NCBI RefSeq assembly: GCF_000730425.1
Contig: NZ_CP008896.1
Span: 4,402,001 to 4,466,000, forward strand
DNA length: 64,000 nt
Source of the DNA: Pseudomonas fluorescens
Lineage (GTDB): Bacteria; Pseudomonadota; Gammaproteobacteria; Pseudomonadales; Pseudomonadaceae
Direction: 5' to 3'
Part shown: positions 1 to 9,419 of the stretch, one piece after another
How the letters are laid out: the number at the start of each line of letters is the position of its first letter
How positions within the stretch are numbered: the stretch's first letter is position 1
Position numbers and translations under genes: made by a program
Notes under the pieces: model-generated
Database searches by the model: none
Told to the model about the DNA's origin: nothing
What the model saw: the letters and a program-made list of their open reading frames with translations, nothing else

Positions 1-1512
1 GAATTGCGCGAGCTTGGCGGCCAGGTCGTGTTCTTGTGGTGCTTGCAGGATGATCTGGCCGTCGACTTCGCTGAAATCCTTGCCCAGCTTGCGGAACACG
101 CCCGCTACACGGGTATAGGCATACAGCAGGTACGGCGCGGTGTTGCCTTCGAAGTTGAGCATCAGCTCGAAGTTGAAGCTGTAGTCGCTGGTACGGTGCT
201 TGGACAGGTCGGCGTATTTCACCGCACCGATCCCCACCACCCGGGCGATATTGCGCAGGTCGGCTTCGGCCAACTCCGGGTTTTTTTCCTTCACCAGGTT
301 GTAGGCACGTTCCTGGGCTTCGTTCAACAGGTCGATCAGCTTCACGGTGCCGCCGTCGCGGGTCTTGAACGGACGGCCATCGGCGCCGTTCATGGTGCCG
401 AAGCCCATATGCTCCATGTGCATCGGATGGGTAACGAACCCGGCACGACGTGCCACCTCGAACACTTGCTGGAAGTGCAGGGCCTGGCGCTGGTCGACGA
501 AATACAGGGCACGATCGGCTTTCAGTACGCCGCTGCGGTAGCGCACGGCCGCCAGGTCGGTGGTGGCATACAGATAGCCGCCGTCAGCCTTGACGATGAT
601 CACGGGCAGCGGCTCGCCGTCGGCGGTCTTGAATTCGTCGAGGAACACGCACTGGGCGCCGTTGCTCTCAACCAGCAGGCCCTTGGCCTTGAGGTCGTTG
701 ACCACATTGATCAGGTCGTCGTTGTAGGCACTTTCGCCCATGACGTCGGCCATGGTCAGCTTGACGTTCAGCAACTCATAGATTTTCTGGCAGTGGGACA
801 GGGAAATATCGCGAAAGCGTGCCCACAGCTCCAGGCATTCCTTGTCGCCGGCCTGCAGCTTGACCACCAGGCCACGGGCGCGGTTGGCGAACTCCTCGGA
901 CTCGTCAAAGCGCTTTTTGGCGGCGCGGTAGAAGTTTTCCAGGTCCGACAGCTCATTGCTGGTGATTGGGTTCTCTTGCAGGTACGCCATCAACATGCCG
1001 AACTGGGTGCCCCAGTCGCCCACGTGGTTCTGGCGGATCACGGTGTCGCCGAGAAACTCCAGGACCCGCGCCACGCCGTCGCCAATGATGGTCGAGCGCA
1101 GGTGGCCGACGTGCATTTCCTTGGCCAGGTTGGGTGCCGACAGGTCGATGGCCACACGCTGCACGGGGCCGGCCTTGCGCACGCCGATCCTGGCGTCGGC
1201 CAGGGCTGCGTCCAGGCGCGAAGCCAGGGCCTGGGTGTTCTGGAAAATATTGATAAAGCCGGGGCCGGCGATTTCGGCCTTGCTGACCTGTGGGTCGGCC
1301 GGCAGTGCAGCAATGATTTTCTCCGCGAGGTCACGGGGTTTCATGCCGGCTGGCTTGGCCAGCATCATCGCGATGTTGCTGGCGAAGTCGCCGTGGGTCT
1401 TGTCTCGAGAGTTTTCCACCTGGATCGCCGGCGTCAGGCCTTCAGGCAACACACCTTCGTTGACGAGTTGGGTGAGGGCTTGTTGGATCAACTGGCGAAT
1501 TGTGTCTTTCAT
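1..1512 (-). CDS. argS: Arginyl-tRNA synthetase, 3' end cut by window
   Basis: Class I aminoacyl-tRNA synthetase that charges tRNA-Arg in the cytoplasm. The visible 504 codons start at an ATG (MKDTIRQL) and show the N-terminal additional domain, then the class I ATP-binding signature as HVGH following SAPNLAKEM, then DWGTQFGML, all typical of ArgS. The family is usually about 580 residues, so roughly the last 75 residues (the end of the anticodon-binding domain) lie outside the window. It is downstream of priA on the same strand, separated by a REP doublet, so the two are probably transcribed separately or only weakly coupled. No frameshift is visible. Confidence 0.97.
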   Translation of the reverse strand, partial: MKDTIRQLIQQALTQLVNEGVLPEGLTPAIQVENSRDKTHGDFASNIAMMLAKPAGMKPRDLAEKIIAALPADPQVSKAEIAGPGFINIFQNTQALASRLDAALADARIGVRKAGPVQRVAIDLSAPNLAKEMHVGHLRSTIIGDGVARVLEFLGDTVIRQNHVGDWGTQFGMLMAYLQENPITSNELSDLENFYRAAKKRFDESEEFANRARGLVVKLQAGDKECLELWARFRDISLSHCQKIYELLNVKLTMADVMGESAYNDDLINVVNDLKAKGLLVESNGAQCVFLDEFKTADGEPLPVIIVKADGGYLYATTDLAAVRYRSGVLKADRALYFVDQRQALHFQQVFEVARRAGFVTHPMHMEHMGFGTMNGADGRPFKTRDGGTVKLIDLLNEAQERAYNLVKEKNPELAEADLRNIARVVGIGAVKYADLSKHRTSDYSFNFELMLNFEGNTAPYLLYAYTRVAGVFRKLGKDFSEVDGQIILQAPQEHDLAAKLAQF

Positions 1513-1639
1513 GGTGTTCTCTTTCGACCGCAAGCGGCGGCGCGCAATGCGCAGGTGGAAAAACTGGACATTATCCGGTGCGAGGGCGGGCTTGCCAACC
1601 ATTCAGACCGGTTGGCGGACCTGCGGGCCCACATTCCCT

Positions 1640-1722
1640 TGTAGGAGCCGGCTTGCCGGCGATAGTGGCCTCAAGTGCAGCAGGGAGTCCGGGGGCCTCA
1701 TCGCCGGCAAGCTGGCTCCTAC
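1640..1722. repeat. REP doublet (inverted pair)
   Basis: Two copies of a GTAGGAGCCGGCTTGCCGG-like motif face each other about 35 bp apart, the second reading as its reverse complement. This is the arrangement of REP doublets (REPINs) known from P. fluorescens. It lies between the priA stop and the argS start, where its hairpins may affect read-through from priA into argS. Confidence 0.85.
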
Positions 1723-1735
1723 ATTGGGAGGTGCG

Positions 1736-3970
1736 TCAGTACAAATCGACCGGATCGACATCCAACGACCATCGCACCTGCCGTCCGCTGGGCATTTGCT
1801 CCAGAGCAAGTAACCAGCTACTTAATAGCCGATGCAGCGGTGCACGAGCGGTGGCTTGCAAGAGTAGCTGCGCGCGATAACGTCCGGCGCGGCGTTCCAT
1901 CGGTGCTGGCACCGGGCCCAGCAACTCGATGCCGCTCAGACCCAGTTCACCGAGCAAACGTTCAGCCACGCTGCAGGCCTCATCCAGAAAACCTTCGGCC
2001 TGCCCCGGTTTATGGGCCTCGGCGCGCAACAGCGCCAGGTGCGCAAAGGGTGGCAGGCCGGCTGCGCGACGTTCGCTCAAGGCCTGTTCGGCGAAGGCAA
2101 AATAGCCTTGTTCTGTCAGTTGAATCAGCAATGGATGGTCGGCCAGGTGGGTCTGGATGATCACTCGGCCAGGCTCCTCGGCACGCCCGGCGCGGCCAGC
2201 AACCTGCACGATCAACTGCGCCATGCGTTCGCTGGCGCGAAAGTCGCCGGAGAACAGCCCGCCGTCGGCATCCAGGATCGAGACCAGGGTCACACGTGGA
2301 AAGTGGTGCCCTTTGGCAAGCATTTGCGTGCCTACCAAAATGCACGGCTGGCCTTTCTGGATGGTGGCGAACAGTTGGTTCATGGCGTCCTTGCGCGACG
2401 TACTGTCGCGGTCTACGCGCAGTACCGGGAAGTCCGGGAACAGAATCCCCAGGCGCTCCTCGGCGCGTTCGGTGCCCGCGCCTACTGGCCGCAGGTCGAC
2501 TTTGCCGCACTGCGGGCAATGACGCGGGACCCGCTCCACATGGCCGCAGTGATGGCAGCGCAATTCGGCGGAGCGCTGGTGCACGGTCATCCGCGCATCG
2601 CAGCGGTTGCACTCGGACATCCAGCCACAGTCGTGGCACAGCAGTGTCGGCGCAAAGCCCCGGCGATTGAGGAACACCAGCACTTGCTGGCCGGCCGCCA
2701 GGGTCTGGCCGATGGCCTGTTGCATCGGCCCGGAAATGCCGCTGTCGAGTGGGCGACTTTTTACATCCAGGCGCAGGAAGCGCGGTTGTTTGGCCCCGCC
2801 CGCCCGTTCGTTCAGGCGCAGCAGGCCGTAGCGTCCGGTGTACGCGTTATGCAGGCTTTCCAGGGAGGGCGTGGCCGAGCCCAGCACAATCGGAATGTTT
2901 TCCTGGCGTGCGCGCACCAGGGCCAGGTCGCGGGCGTGGTAGCGCAGGCCTTCCTGCTGTTTGTAGGAGCCGTCGTGTTCTTCGTCGATGATGATCAGGC
3001 CGGGGTTTTTCATCGGCGTGAACAGGGCCGAGCGGGTACCGATAATAATGTCGGCCTCGCCGTCCCGGGCGGCCAGCCAGGATTCCAGGCGCTCGCGGTC
3101 ATTGACGGCCGAATGCACCAGGGCGATCCGCGCATTGAAGCGTTGTTCGAAGCGCGCCAGGGTCTGGGGGCCGAGGTTAATCTCGGGGATCAGCACCAGG
3201 GCCTGCTTGCCGGCTTCCAGGGTTTCGCGGATCAATTGCAAATAGACTTCGGTCTTGCCGCTGCCGGTGACGCCGGCCAGCAGGAATGCGTGGAAGCTGT
3301 CGGCGCTGGCGCTGATGGCCTCGAACGCGGCGCGCTGTTCCGGGTTCAGCGGCAGCTCCGGTTGGGCCAGCCAGTGTTCATGGCGCTCGCCGGGGGCGTG
3401 GCGGCGGATTTCCACCTGCACCAGGTCCTTGGCCAGCAGCAGGTCGAGGCTGTCCTTGCTCAACATCAGTTTGCTCAGCAGTGGGTGAGCAACGCCATGG
3501 GGGTGCTGCGCCAGTGTGGCCAGGACCTCGCGCTGGCGTGGGGCGCGGGCGATACGTGGGTCGTCCAGGCGTGCACCGGGCGTTATCGACCAGAAGCGCT
3601 CCTGGCGGGTCTCGGCCAGCTCGCCCTGGCGCAACAGCACCGGCAATGCCCAGCTCAACGTATCGCCCAGGCTGTGCTGGTAATACTGGGAAGTCCACAG
3701 GCACAGCTTGAACAGCGACGCCGGCAGCGGCGGCGTGGCGTCCAGGATGGCCAGGGCCGGCTTGAGCTTTTCTGGTGGCACTTCGCTATGATCCGCCACT
3801 TCGATCAGGATCCCGATCATCTCCCGTCGGCCGAACGGCACGCGTACGCGCATCCCCGGCTGCAACTGCGACCGCACCACGCCCGCGGGTGCCCGATAGT
3901 CGAACAGGCGGCGCAGGGGCGAGGGCAGGGCGAGGCGCAAAATGGCGTCGGGCACGCGGGAGGTTCTCAT
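1736..3970 (-). CDS. priA: Primosomal protein N' (replication restart helicase PriA)
   Basis: Superfamily 2 3'-5' DNA helicase that recognises abandoned forks and starts replisome reloading. The protein is 744 residues, close to the family length. It has the N-terminal 3'BD region (RLFDYRAPAG), Walker A GVTGSGKTEVY, the DEEH Walker B box, GSATPSLES (motif III), and the paired zinc-binding cysteines (CHDCGWMSECNRCD, then CHHCGH and CPQCG), followed by the C-terminal helicase lobe with QVAGRAGR. The start is an ATG. It diverges from rpmE, and the roughly 190 bp between them carries the rpmE promoter. No anomaly is seen. Confidence 0.97.
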   Translation of the reverse strand: MRTSRVPDAILRLALPSPLRRLFDYRAPAGVVRSQLQPGMRVRVPFGRREMIGILIEVADHSEVPPEKLKPALAILDATPPLPASLFKLCLWTSQYYQHSLGDTLSWALPVLLRQGELAETRQERFWSITPGARLDDPRIARAPRQREVLATLAQHPHGVAHPLLSKLMLSKDSLDLLLAKDLVQVEIRRHAPGERHEHWLAQPELPLNPEQRAAFEAISASADSFHAFLLAGVTGSGKTEVYLQLIRETLEAGKQALVLIPEINLGPQTLARFEQRFNARIALVHSAVNDRERLESWLAARDGEADIIIGTRSALFTPMKNPGLIIIDEEHDGSYKQQEGLRYHARDLALVRARQENIPIVLGSATPSLESLHNAYTGRYGLLRLNERAGGAKQPRFLRLDVKSRPLDSGISGPMQQAIGQTLAAGQQVLVFLNRRGFAPTLLCHDCGWMSECNRCDARMTVHQRSAELRCHHCGHVERVPRHCPQCGKVDLRPVGAGTERAEERLGILFPDFPVLRVDRDSTSRKDAMNQLFATIQKGQPCILVGTQMLAKGHHFPRVTLVSILDADGGLFSGDFRASERMAQLIVQVAGRAGRAEEPGRVIIQTHLADHPLLIQLTEQGYFAFAEQALSERRAAGLPPFAHLALLRAEAHKPGQAEGFLDEACSVAERLLGELGLSGIELLGPVPAPMERRAGRYRAQLLLQATARAPLHRLLSSWLLALEQMPSGRQVRWSLDVDPVDLY

Positions 3971-4059
3971 ATGGCAGGCGGTGAAGAAGGGCGCGAGCCT
4001 AGCAGACCCGCAGGGGAGTGTCCTGCCACAGTTTCTGATGAAAGGGGGTACGGCGGCGC

Positions 4060-4087
4060 TTGCGTGATTAAAAAGCTCTGGTAGAAT
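4060..4087 (+). promoter_or_regulatory. Probable sigma-70 promoter of rpmE
   Basis: TTGCGT at 4060-4065 and TAGAAT at 4082-4087 are separated by 16 bp, about 70 bp before the rpmE start in the priA/rpmE divergent gap. The -10 box is good and the -35 box is fair. No experimental start site is known here. Confidence 0.55.
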
Positions 4088-4157
4088 CCGCGGCCTAATT
4101 ACGTGCGGTATTCGACAATAGTGTCGAGTGGCGGCACGCTAGCCTGAGGAAGACACC

Positions 4158-4388
4158 ATGAAAGCCGATATCCATCCAGCGTACGAAACCATCCAAGTTA
4201 CTTGCAGCTGCGGCAACAAGTTCGAAACCCGTTCGAACCTGTGCAAGCCACTGGGTACTGACGTATGCAACGAGTGCCACCCGTTCTACACCGGTAAGCA
4301 GAAGACTCTGGATACTGGCGGCCGTGTACAGCGCTTCGCAGACCGTTTCGGTGCTTTCGGCAAGAAAGCTCCAGCTGCTGCAGAGTAA
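4158..4388 (+). CDS. rpmE: 50S ribosomal protein L31, zinc-binding form
   Basis: Small protein of the ribosome large subunit (76 residues). It carries the four zinc-ligand cysteines of the C+ form of L31: Cys16 and Cys18 in TCSCGNKF, and Cys37 and Cys40 in [13 protein letters not shown]+ paralogues act as a zinc store and are replaced by a zinc-free form during zinc starvation in many bacteria; no second L31 is in this window. It diverges from priA and is followed after 14 bp by the thermonuclease gene. An intrinsic terminator lies just inside that next gene. Confidence 0.98.
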   Translation: MKADIHPAYETIQVTCSCGNKFETRSNLCKPLGTDVCNECHPFYTGKQKTLDTGGRVQRFADRFGAFGKKAPAAAE

Positions 4389-4402
4389 GGTTCAAGAGCC
4401 TG

Positions 4403-5209
4403 ATGGGCTTTTACCTGCTGATAAGAAAGGCGTCCCTTGTGGGCGCCTTTTTTGTGCCCGCGATTTGGCTGTCGACTGCCCAGGCCGAGGTGTTTTGCCC
4501 TGCGCCAACTACCGTCGGCACCTTCGAGGTGCAGCGCGTGGTGGATGGCGATACCGTCCGTCTCAAGGACGGTCGCAGCGTGCGGATGATTGGTGTCAAT
4601 GCCCCGGAGACCGGCAAGAAAGGCCGCCCGGACGAGCCATTCGCCGTGGCTGCGCGCCAACGCCTGCAAGGGTTGGTGGATGCCAGTGGTGGTCGGGTCG
4701 GGGTGGTGCCGGGTCGTGAGGGCAAGGACCGTTACGGGCGGACCCTGGCCCATCTTTATGGGGCAAACGGCGCGAACCTTGAGGCCCAGTTGCTCGCCGA
4801 GGGGCTCGGGTTCCTGGTGGCAGTGGTGCCCAATGTCGATCTGGTCGCCTGCCAGCAAGCCGCCGAGCGCAGTGCGCGGGCGGCAAGACTGGGCCTGTGG
4901 CGCCAGTCACCGGTACAGAAAGCCACGCAAATCCAGCGGTCGGGCTTTGCCGTGGTCAGTGGCCGCGTAAGCAAGGTGGAGCGCAATCGTGGCGGGATCT
5001 GGATCGAATTGCAGGATTCCCTGGTATTACGGGTTGCACCCAATCTTGTCGGGCAATTCGATAACGCCCTGCTCAAGCGCCTGCAAGGCCAGGATATCGA
5101 GGCCCGTGGCTGGGTGCTGGACCGCTCCCGGCGTGGGGGGTTGAAAAGTGGCCAGGCACGCTGGCTGCTCCCGTTGACCGATCCCGGCATGCTGCAAATG
5201 GCACAATAA
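4403..5209 (+). CDS. Secreted thermonuclease-family (SNase-like) nuclease
   Basis: 268-residue protein with an N-terminal signal peptide (charged IRK, hydrophobic LVGAFFVPAIWL, cleavage after AQA) and an SNase fold. Signatures seen are VVDGDTV at about residues 47-53, IGVNAPET at about 63-70, and KDRYGRTLAHL further on, matching the calcium-binding and catalytic parts of staphylococcal nuclease. It probably hydrolyses nucleic acids in the periplasm or outside the cell. The C-terminal about 90 residues are less typical. The ATG start has an AAGAG upstream and gives the only complete signal peptide. The start codons sit on a terminator-like hairpin (4426-4453), so expression may depend on read-through from rpmE. 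Confidence 0.85.
   Translation: MGFYLLIRKASLVGAFFVPAIWLSTAQAEVFCPAPTTVGTFEVQRVVDGDTVRLKDGRSVRMIGVNAPETGKKGRPDEPFAVAARQRLQGLVDASGGRVGVVPGREGKDRYGRTLAHLYGANGANLEAQLLAEGLGFLVAVVPNVDLVACQQAAERSARAARLGLWRQSPVQKATQIQRSGFAVVSGRVSKVERNRGGIWIELQDSLVLRVAPNLVGQFDNALLKRLQGQDIEARGWVLDRSRRGGLKSGQARWLLPLTDPGMLQMAQ
4426..4453 (+). terminator. Intrinsic terminator overlapping the thermonuclease 5' end
   Basis: The left arm AAAGGCGTCCC, a TTGT loop and the right arm GGGCGCCTTT form a stem with one bulged T, followed by a run of T. It fits as the rpmE terminator, but it lies inside codons 8-17 of the next gene. Confidence 0.75.
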
Positions 5210-5392
5210 GAAAAAATTGTAGACATTTTTTCTGTCGATTGTGAACAGTTGCAGGCCTTGTATCCCGTGGCTCTTGGCCGAAAGTCGTAGGGTAGGGCCC
5301 TTGACACCTGTGACTGCTCAGTCTTGTAGGGACTTTGCGAGGCGAGTATCCTCGGCGATCCGTCGTCCAACAGTAAAAAGCGGAATGCCGAT

Positions 5393-6661
5393 ATGTCTGA
5401 TTTGAAAACTGCCGCTCTCGAATATCATGCCCATCCTCGTCCAGGAAAGCTGAGTGTCGAGCTCACCAAAGCCACTGCTACCGCACGCGACCTGTCGCTG
5501 GCGTACAGCCCCGGTGTAGCCGAGCCCGTGCGTGAAATCGCCCGCGATCCTGAACTGGCCTACAAATACACCGGCAAGGGCAATCTGGTTGCAGTGATTT
5601 CTGATGGCACCGCAATTCTCGGCCTGGGTAACCTCGGCCCATTGGCTTCCAAGCCAGTGATGGAAGGCAAGGGGGTACTGTTCAAGCGCTTTGCCGGCAT
5701 CGACGTATTCGACATCGAAGTCGACTCCGAAAGCCCACAAGCCTTCATCGACACCGTCAAGCGCATCTCCATCACCTTCGGTGGCATCAACCTGGAAGAC
5801 ATTAAGGCACCTGAGTGCTTCGAGATCGAAAAGGCCCTGATCGAACAGTGCGACATCCCGGTATTCCACGATGACCAGCACGGCACTGCGATCGTGACCG
5901 CCGCTGGCATGATCAACGCCCTGGAAATCGCTGGCAAAACCCTGTCCGACGCGAAGATCGTCTGCCTGGGCGCTGGTGCTGCCGCCATCTCGTGCATGAA
6001 GCTGATCGTGAGCATGGGCGCCCGTCTTGAAAACATCTACATGGTCGACAGCAAGGGCGTGATCCAGTCCGAGCGTACCGACCTGAACCAGTACAAGGCG
6101 ATGTTTGCCCATCCGTCCTCCAAGCGCACCCTGGCTGACGCGCTTGACGGTGCTGACGTGTTCGTCGGCCTGTCCGGCCCGAACCTGCTGAGCGCCGAAG
6201 GCCTGAAGTCCATGGCGGCCAACCCGATCGTGTTCGCCTGCTCGAACCCCGATCCGGAAATCGCCCCGGAACTGGCTCACAGCACCCGTAACGACGTGAT
6301 CATGGCCACTGGCCGTTCGGATTACCCGAACCAGGTCAACAACGTACTGGGCTTCCCGTTCATCTTCCGTGGCGCCCTGGACGTTCGTGCCAAGCGCATC
6401 AACGAAGAGATGAAAGTGGCCGCTGCCAACGCCCTGCGTGAACTGGCCAAGCTGCCAGTGCCACAGGACGTTTGCGACGCCTACGGTGGTGCCAAGCTGG
6501 AGTTCGGCCGTGAGTACATCATCCCCAAACCTATGGACAAGCGCCTGATCACCGTGATCTCCGATGCCGTGGCCAAGGCCGCCATCGAGACAGGTGTTGC
6601 TACCCTGCCGTATCCGAAAAACTACCCGCTCAAAAGCGTGGATGATGTGTTCAACGGCTAA
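5393..6661 (+). CDS. Malic enzyme (short form, no phosphotransacetylase domain)
   Basis: Oxidative decarboxylation of malate to pyruvate, producing NAD(P)H. The 422-residue protein begins with an N-terminal malic domain (LAYSPGVAEP, KGNLVAVISDGTA, with the metal-binding stretch IPVFHDDQHGTA) and ends with an NAD(P)-binding domain containing GAGAAAISC. E. coli MaeB is about 760 residues because of a fused C-terminal phosphotransacetylase-like domain. That domain is absent here, as is usual for pseudomonad enzymes of this length. Coenzyme choice cannot be fixed from the sequence. A possible TTGACA at 5301 lies upstream, and a strong terminator follows the stop. Confidence 0.93.
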   Translation: MSDLKTAALEYHAHPRPGKLSVELTKATATARDLSLAYSPGVAEPVREIARDPELAYKYTGKGNLVAVISDGTAILGLGNLGPLASKPVMEGKGVLFKRFAGIDVFDIEVDSESPQAFIDTVKRISITFGGINLEDIKAPECFEIEKALIEQCDIPVFHDDQHGTAIVTAAGMINALEIAGKTLSDAKIVCLGAGAAAISCMKLIVSMGARLENIYMVDSKGVIQSERTDLNQYKAMFAHPSSKRTLADALDGADVFVGLSGPNLLSAEGLKSMAANPIVFACSNPDPEIAPELAHSTRNDVIMATGRSDYPNQVNNVLGFPFIFRGALDVRAKRINEEMKVAAANALRELAKLPVPQDVCDAYGGAKLEFGREYIIPKPMDKRLITVISDAVAKAAIETGVATLPYPKNYPLKSVDDVFNG

Positions 6662-6680
6662 GCCGTTGTAGCGCACCAAC

Positions 6681-6715
6681 AAAAAGCCCCGGCTCTTGCG
6701 AGTCGGGGCTTTTTT
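6681..6715 (+). terminator. Intrinsic terminator after malic enzyme
   Basis: AAAAAGCCCCGGCTC and GAGTCGGGGCTTTTT pair with one G-T wobble around a TTGC loop and end in a T run. The A run on the other side allows some function for convergent transcription from the PBP1A gene as well. A half REP motif (GTGGGAGCGGGCT) follows at about 6737. Confidence 0.92.
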
Positions 6716-6757
6716 GTGGCTGCACACATAACTCCTTGTGGGAGCGGGCTGTGTTCA

Positions 6758-9202
6758 TCAGAACAGGTCGATCGGCGCCGATTCATCCGCCGGTAGCGGG
6801 CTACCCGGTGCCACACCATTGCCCAGCTCATTCATCGACGGCGGCGTGTCTTCGCTCTTGAACAGTTCAAAGTACGCATTCGGTGTGCCGGGTGCGGCGG
6901 CGCGGCCACTGATCGGGTCGATGCGTAGGCTGAGGATGCCTTCCGGCTCGGCCTGGGTGTGGGCTGGCTTGTCCTTGAGGGCGCCGCCCATGTAGCTCAT
7001 CCAGATCGGCAGCGCGACGGTGCCGCCGTATTCGCGGCGACCGAGGCTTTCCGGCTGGTCGTAGCCCGTCCAGACAGTGGTGATGTAGTCGGCGTTGTAG
7101 CCGGAGAACCACGCATCCTTGGATTCGTTGGTGGTGCCGGTCTTGCCTGCCAGGTCCGTGCGGCCCAAGGCCAGGGCACGGCGGCCGGTGCCGCGCTTGA
7201 TCACGTCCTGCAGCATGCTGGTGAGGATGTAGGTGGTACGCCCGTCAACCACGCGCTCTGCCACTGCCGGGGTTGGTGGGGCAGTTGCCGCATCGGTAGG
7301 TGCGGCACCAGGTGCCGGCTCGATGGTGATACCGCCGTTGGCGGGGGCGGCCAGGCCATCGCTGGCGGCGACGGTGTTGGGCACGCTCGGCGGGTTGGCG
7401 ACGAACAGTGTGTCACCGTTGCGGCTCTCGATCTTGTCGATCAGGTACGGCGTGACCTTGTAGCCGCCGTTGGCGAACACGCTCCAGCCGGTGGCGATTT
7501 CCATTGGCGTGAGGGTCGCGGTGCCCAGGGCCAGGGACAGGTTTGGCGGCAGGTCCTGCTTGTTGAAGCCGAAGCGGGTCATGTAGTCGATGGTCTTGCC
7601 CACGCCCATCGCCTGCAGCAAGCGGATCGACACCAGGTTGCGCGACTTGTACAGCGCCTCGCGCACGCGGATCGGGCCGAGGAAGGTGTTGGTGTCGTTC
7701 TTCGGGCGCCAGACCTTGTCCAGGTACTCGTCGACAAACACGATAGGCGCATCGTTGACCAGGCTGGCGGCGGTGTAGCCGTTATCCAGCGCGGCGCTGT
7801 AGACGAATGGCTTGAAGCTGGAGCCCGGCTGGCGCTTGGCCTGGGTGGCGCGGTTGTAGTTGCTCTGCTCGAAGGCGAAACCACCGACCAGGGCGCGGAT
7901 CGCACCGTTCTGCGGGTCCAGGGAGACCAGTGCGCCCTGGGCGACCGGGACCTGGCTGAATTTCAGGCTGTCGTCCTTCTGGCGCTGCACGCGGATCAGG
8001 TCGCCGACCTGAGCCACATCCGACGGCTGCTTGGGCATCGGCCCCATGCTGTTGGTATTCAGGAAGGGGCGGGCCCATTTCATGCTGTCCCACGGCACAT
8101 GCTCTTCACCGCTGCGGGTCAGGACTTGCACGCCATCTTTTTTCACCTGGGTGACGATGGCCGGATCCAGGCCACTGATGGAGCGCTGCTTGCCCAGTTC
8201 GACGGTCCAGGCGCTCAGGGTCTTGCCCGGCAGGCGCGATTCCGGCCCGCGATAACCATGGCGCTGGTCGTAGGTGATCAGGCCTTCATGCACCGCGTGG
8301 TTGGCGATTTCCTGCAAATTGCTCGGAATGGTCGTCGTGACGCGGAAACCTTCGGTGTAGGCGTCGCTGCCGTAGCGGCCAACCATTTCGGCGCGGGCCA
8401 TCTCGGCGATATAGGGTGCGCTGACTTCTGGCGTCGGCACGTGGTAGCTGGCGTTCAGCGGTTCGGCCACTGCCGCTTCATAGGCGTTCTGGTCAATCTT
8501 GCCCAGCTTGTACATCCGCCCCAGGATCCAGTCGCGACGCTCCTTGCTGCGGGCCGGGTTGGCCAGCGGGTTGAAGCGCGAAGGCGCCTTGGGCAGGCCG
8601 GCAATCATTGCCATTTGTGCCAGGCTGGCATCGCGAATCGACTTGCCGTAGTACACCTGGGACGCCGCCTCGATCCCGTAGGCACGGTTGCCCAGGTAGA
8701 TCTTGTTGACGTACAGCTCAAGGATTTCATCCTTGGTCAGTTGGCGTTCGATCTGCAGCGCCAGGAGGATTTCCGTGGCCTTGCGCGAGAAGCTGCGTTC
8801 GCTGGTCAGGAAGAAGTTCTTCGCTACCTGCATGGTGATGGTGCTGCCACCCGATTGGATGTGTCCGCTTTTTACCAACTGCGTGGCCGCACGCACCAGG
8901 CTGCTGGGGTCCACGCCGTAGTGGTTGGCAAAGTTATCGTCTTCGGCTGACAGCAGGGCATTGATGAAATTGGGTGGGATGTCGGCGAAACGGATCGGGG
9001 TACGGCGCATTTCGCCAAACTCCGCGATCAGCTTTTCATCGCTGCTGTAGACCCGCAAAGGAATCTGCAACTGGATACTTCTCAGGGCCTCTACCGAGGG
9101 CAATCCCGGGCTAAGGTAGAGATAGGCGCCGCTGAACACGAGCAGCAGCCCGCAAACGATAGCGACGAAGGAGTATCCGAGAAACTTCAGCAGACGAATC
9201 AA
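6758..9202 (-). CDS. mrcA: Penicillin-binding protein 1A (bifunctional murein synthase)
   Basis: Class A PBP that polymerises glycan strands and cross-links peptides in the periplasm, anchored by one N-terminal membrane helix (about residues 10-30). The GT51 domain shows the catalytic Glu in AEDDNF (Glu87) and GGSTITMQ. An OB-like insert follows. The transpeptidase has the SxxK nucleophile in GSSFKPF (Ser461), SRN, and KTGTTN. At 814 residues it has the normal length of PBP1A. The start codon is TTG; no ATG nearby gives a complete anchor. A proline/alanine-rich insert (APTDAATAPPTPA) lies between the SRN and KTG motifs. It diverges from the pil operon, as ponA/mrcA does in P. aeruginosa. Confidence 0.95.
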   Translation of the reverse strand: MIRLLKFLGYSFVAIVCGLLLVFSGAYLYLSPGLPSVEALRSIQLQIPLRVYSSDEKLIAEFGEMRRTPIRFADIPPNFINALLSAEDDNFANHYGVDPSSLVRAATQLVKSGHIQSGGSTITMQVAKNFFLTSERSFSRKATEILLALQIERQLTKDEILELYVNKIYLGNRAYGIEAASQVYYGKSIRDASLAQMAMIAGLPKAPSRFNPLANPARSKERRDWILGRMYKLGKIDQNAYEAAVAEPLNASYHVPTPEVSAPYIAEMARAEMVGRYGSDAYTEGFRVTTTIPSNLQEIANHAVHEGLITYDQRHGYRGPESRLPGKTLSAWTVELGKQRSISGLDPAIVTQVKKDGVQVLTRSGEEHVPWDSMKWARPFLNTNSMGPMPKQPSDVAQVGDLIRVQRQKDDSLKFSQVPVAQGALVSLDPQNGAIRALVGGFAFEQSNYNRATQAKRQPGSSFKPFVYSAALDNGYTAASLVNDAPIVFVDEYLDKVWRPKNDTNTFLGPIRVREALYKSRNLVSIRLLQAMGVGKTIDYMTRFGFNKQDLPPNLSLALGTATLTPMEIATGWSVFANGGYKVTPYLIDKIESRNGDTLFVANPPSVPNTVAASDGLAAPANGGITIEPAPGAAPTDAATAPPTPAVAERVVDGRTTYILTSMLQDVIKRGTGRRALALGRTDLAGKTGTTNESKDAWFSGYNADYITTVWTGYDQPESLGRREYGGTVALPIWMSYMGGALKDKPAHTQAEPEGILSLRIDPISGRAAAPGTPNAYFELFKSEDTPPSMNELGNGVAPGSPLPADESAPIDLF

Positions 9203-9419
9203 GGCTTTTGGATTTCCAGAGAAAAGAATGAGTTAAGTGTCGGGATAGGCATGACTAAGGTTGTATCGACCCGACCTGCAGATAAAAAGCGGGAAAAAAC
9301 GCTGGGCATTAAAGCATTTTTCGCCTCGGGGCGTCATGGGCGCCGCTCAACCGAGCCGACCGAATGCATCAACCCCAGAACTGGCCAGCCCTGAGACAGG
9401 CAAAGCTTTAGGGAGTTTT

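Noticed and set aside
2012..4084. A 690-codon open frame antisense to priA
   Set aside because: Same GC codon artefact; it also runs across the rpmE promoter region with no start signal.
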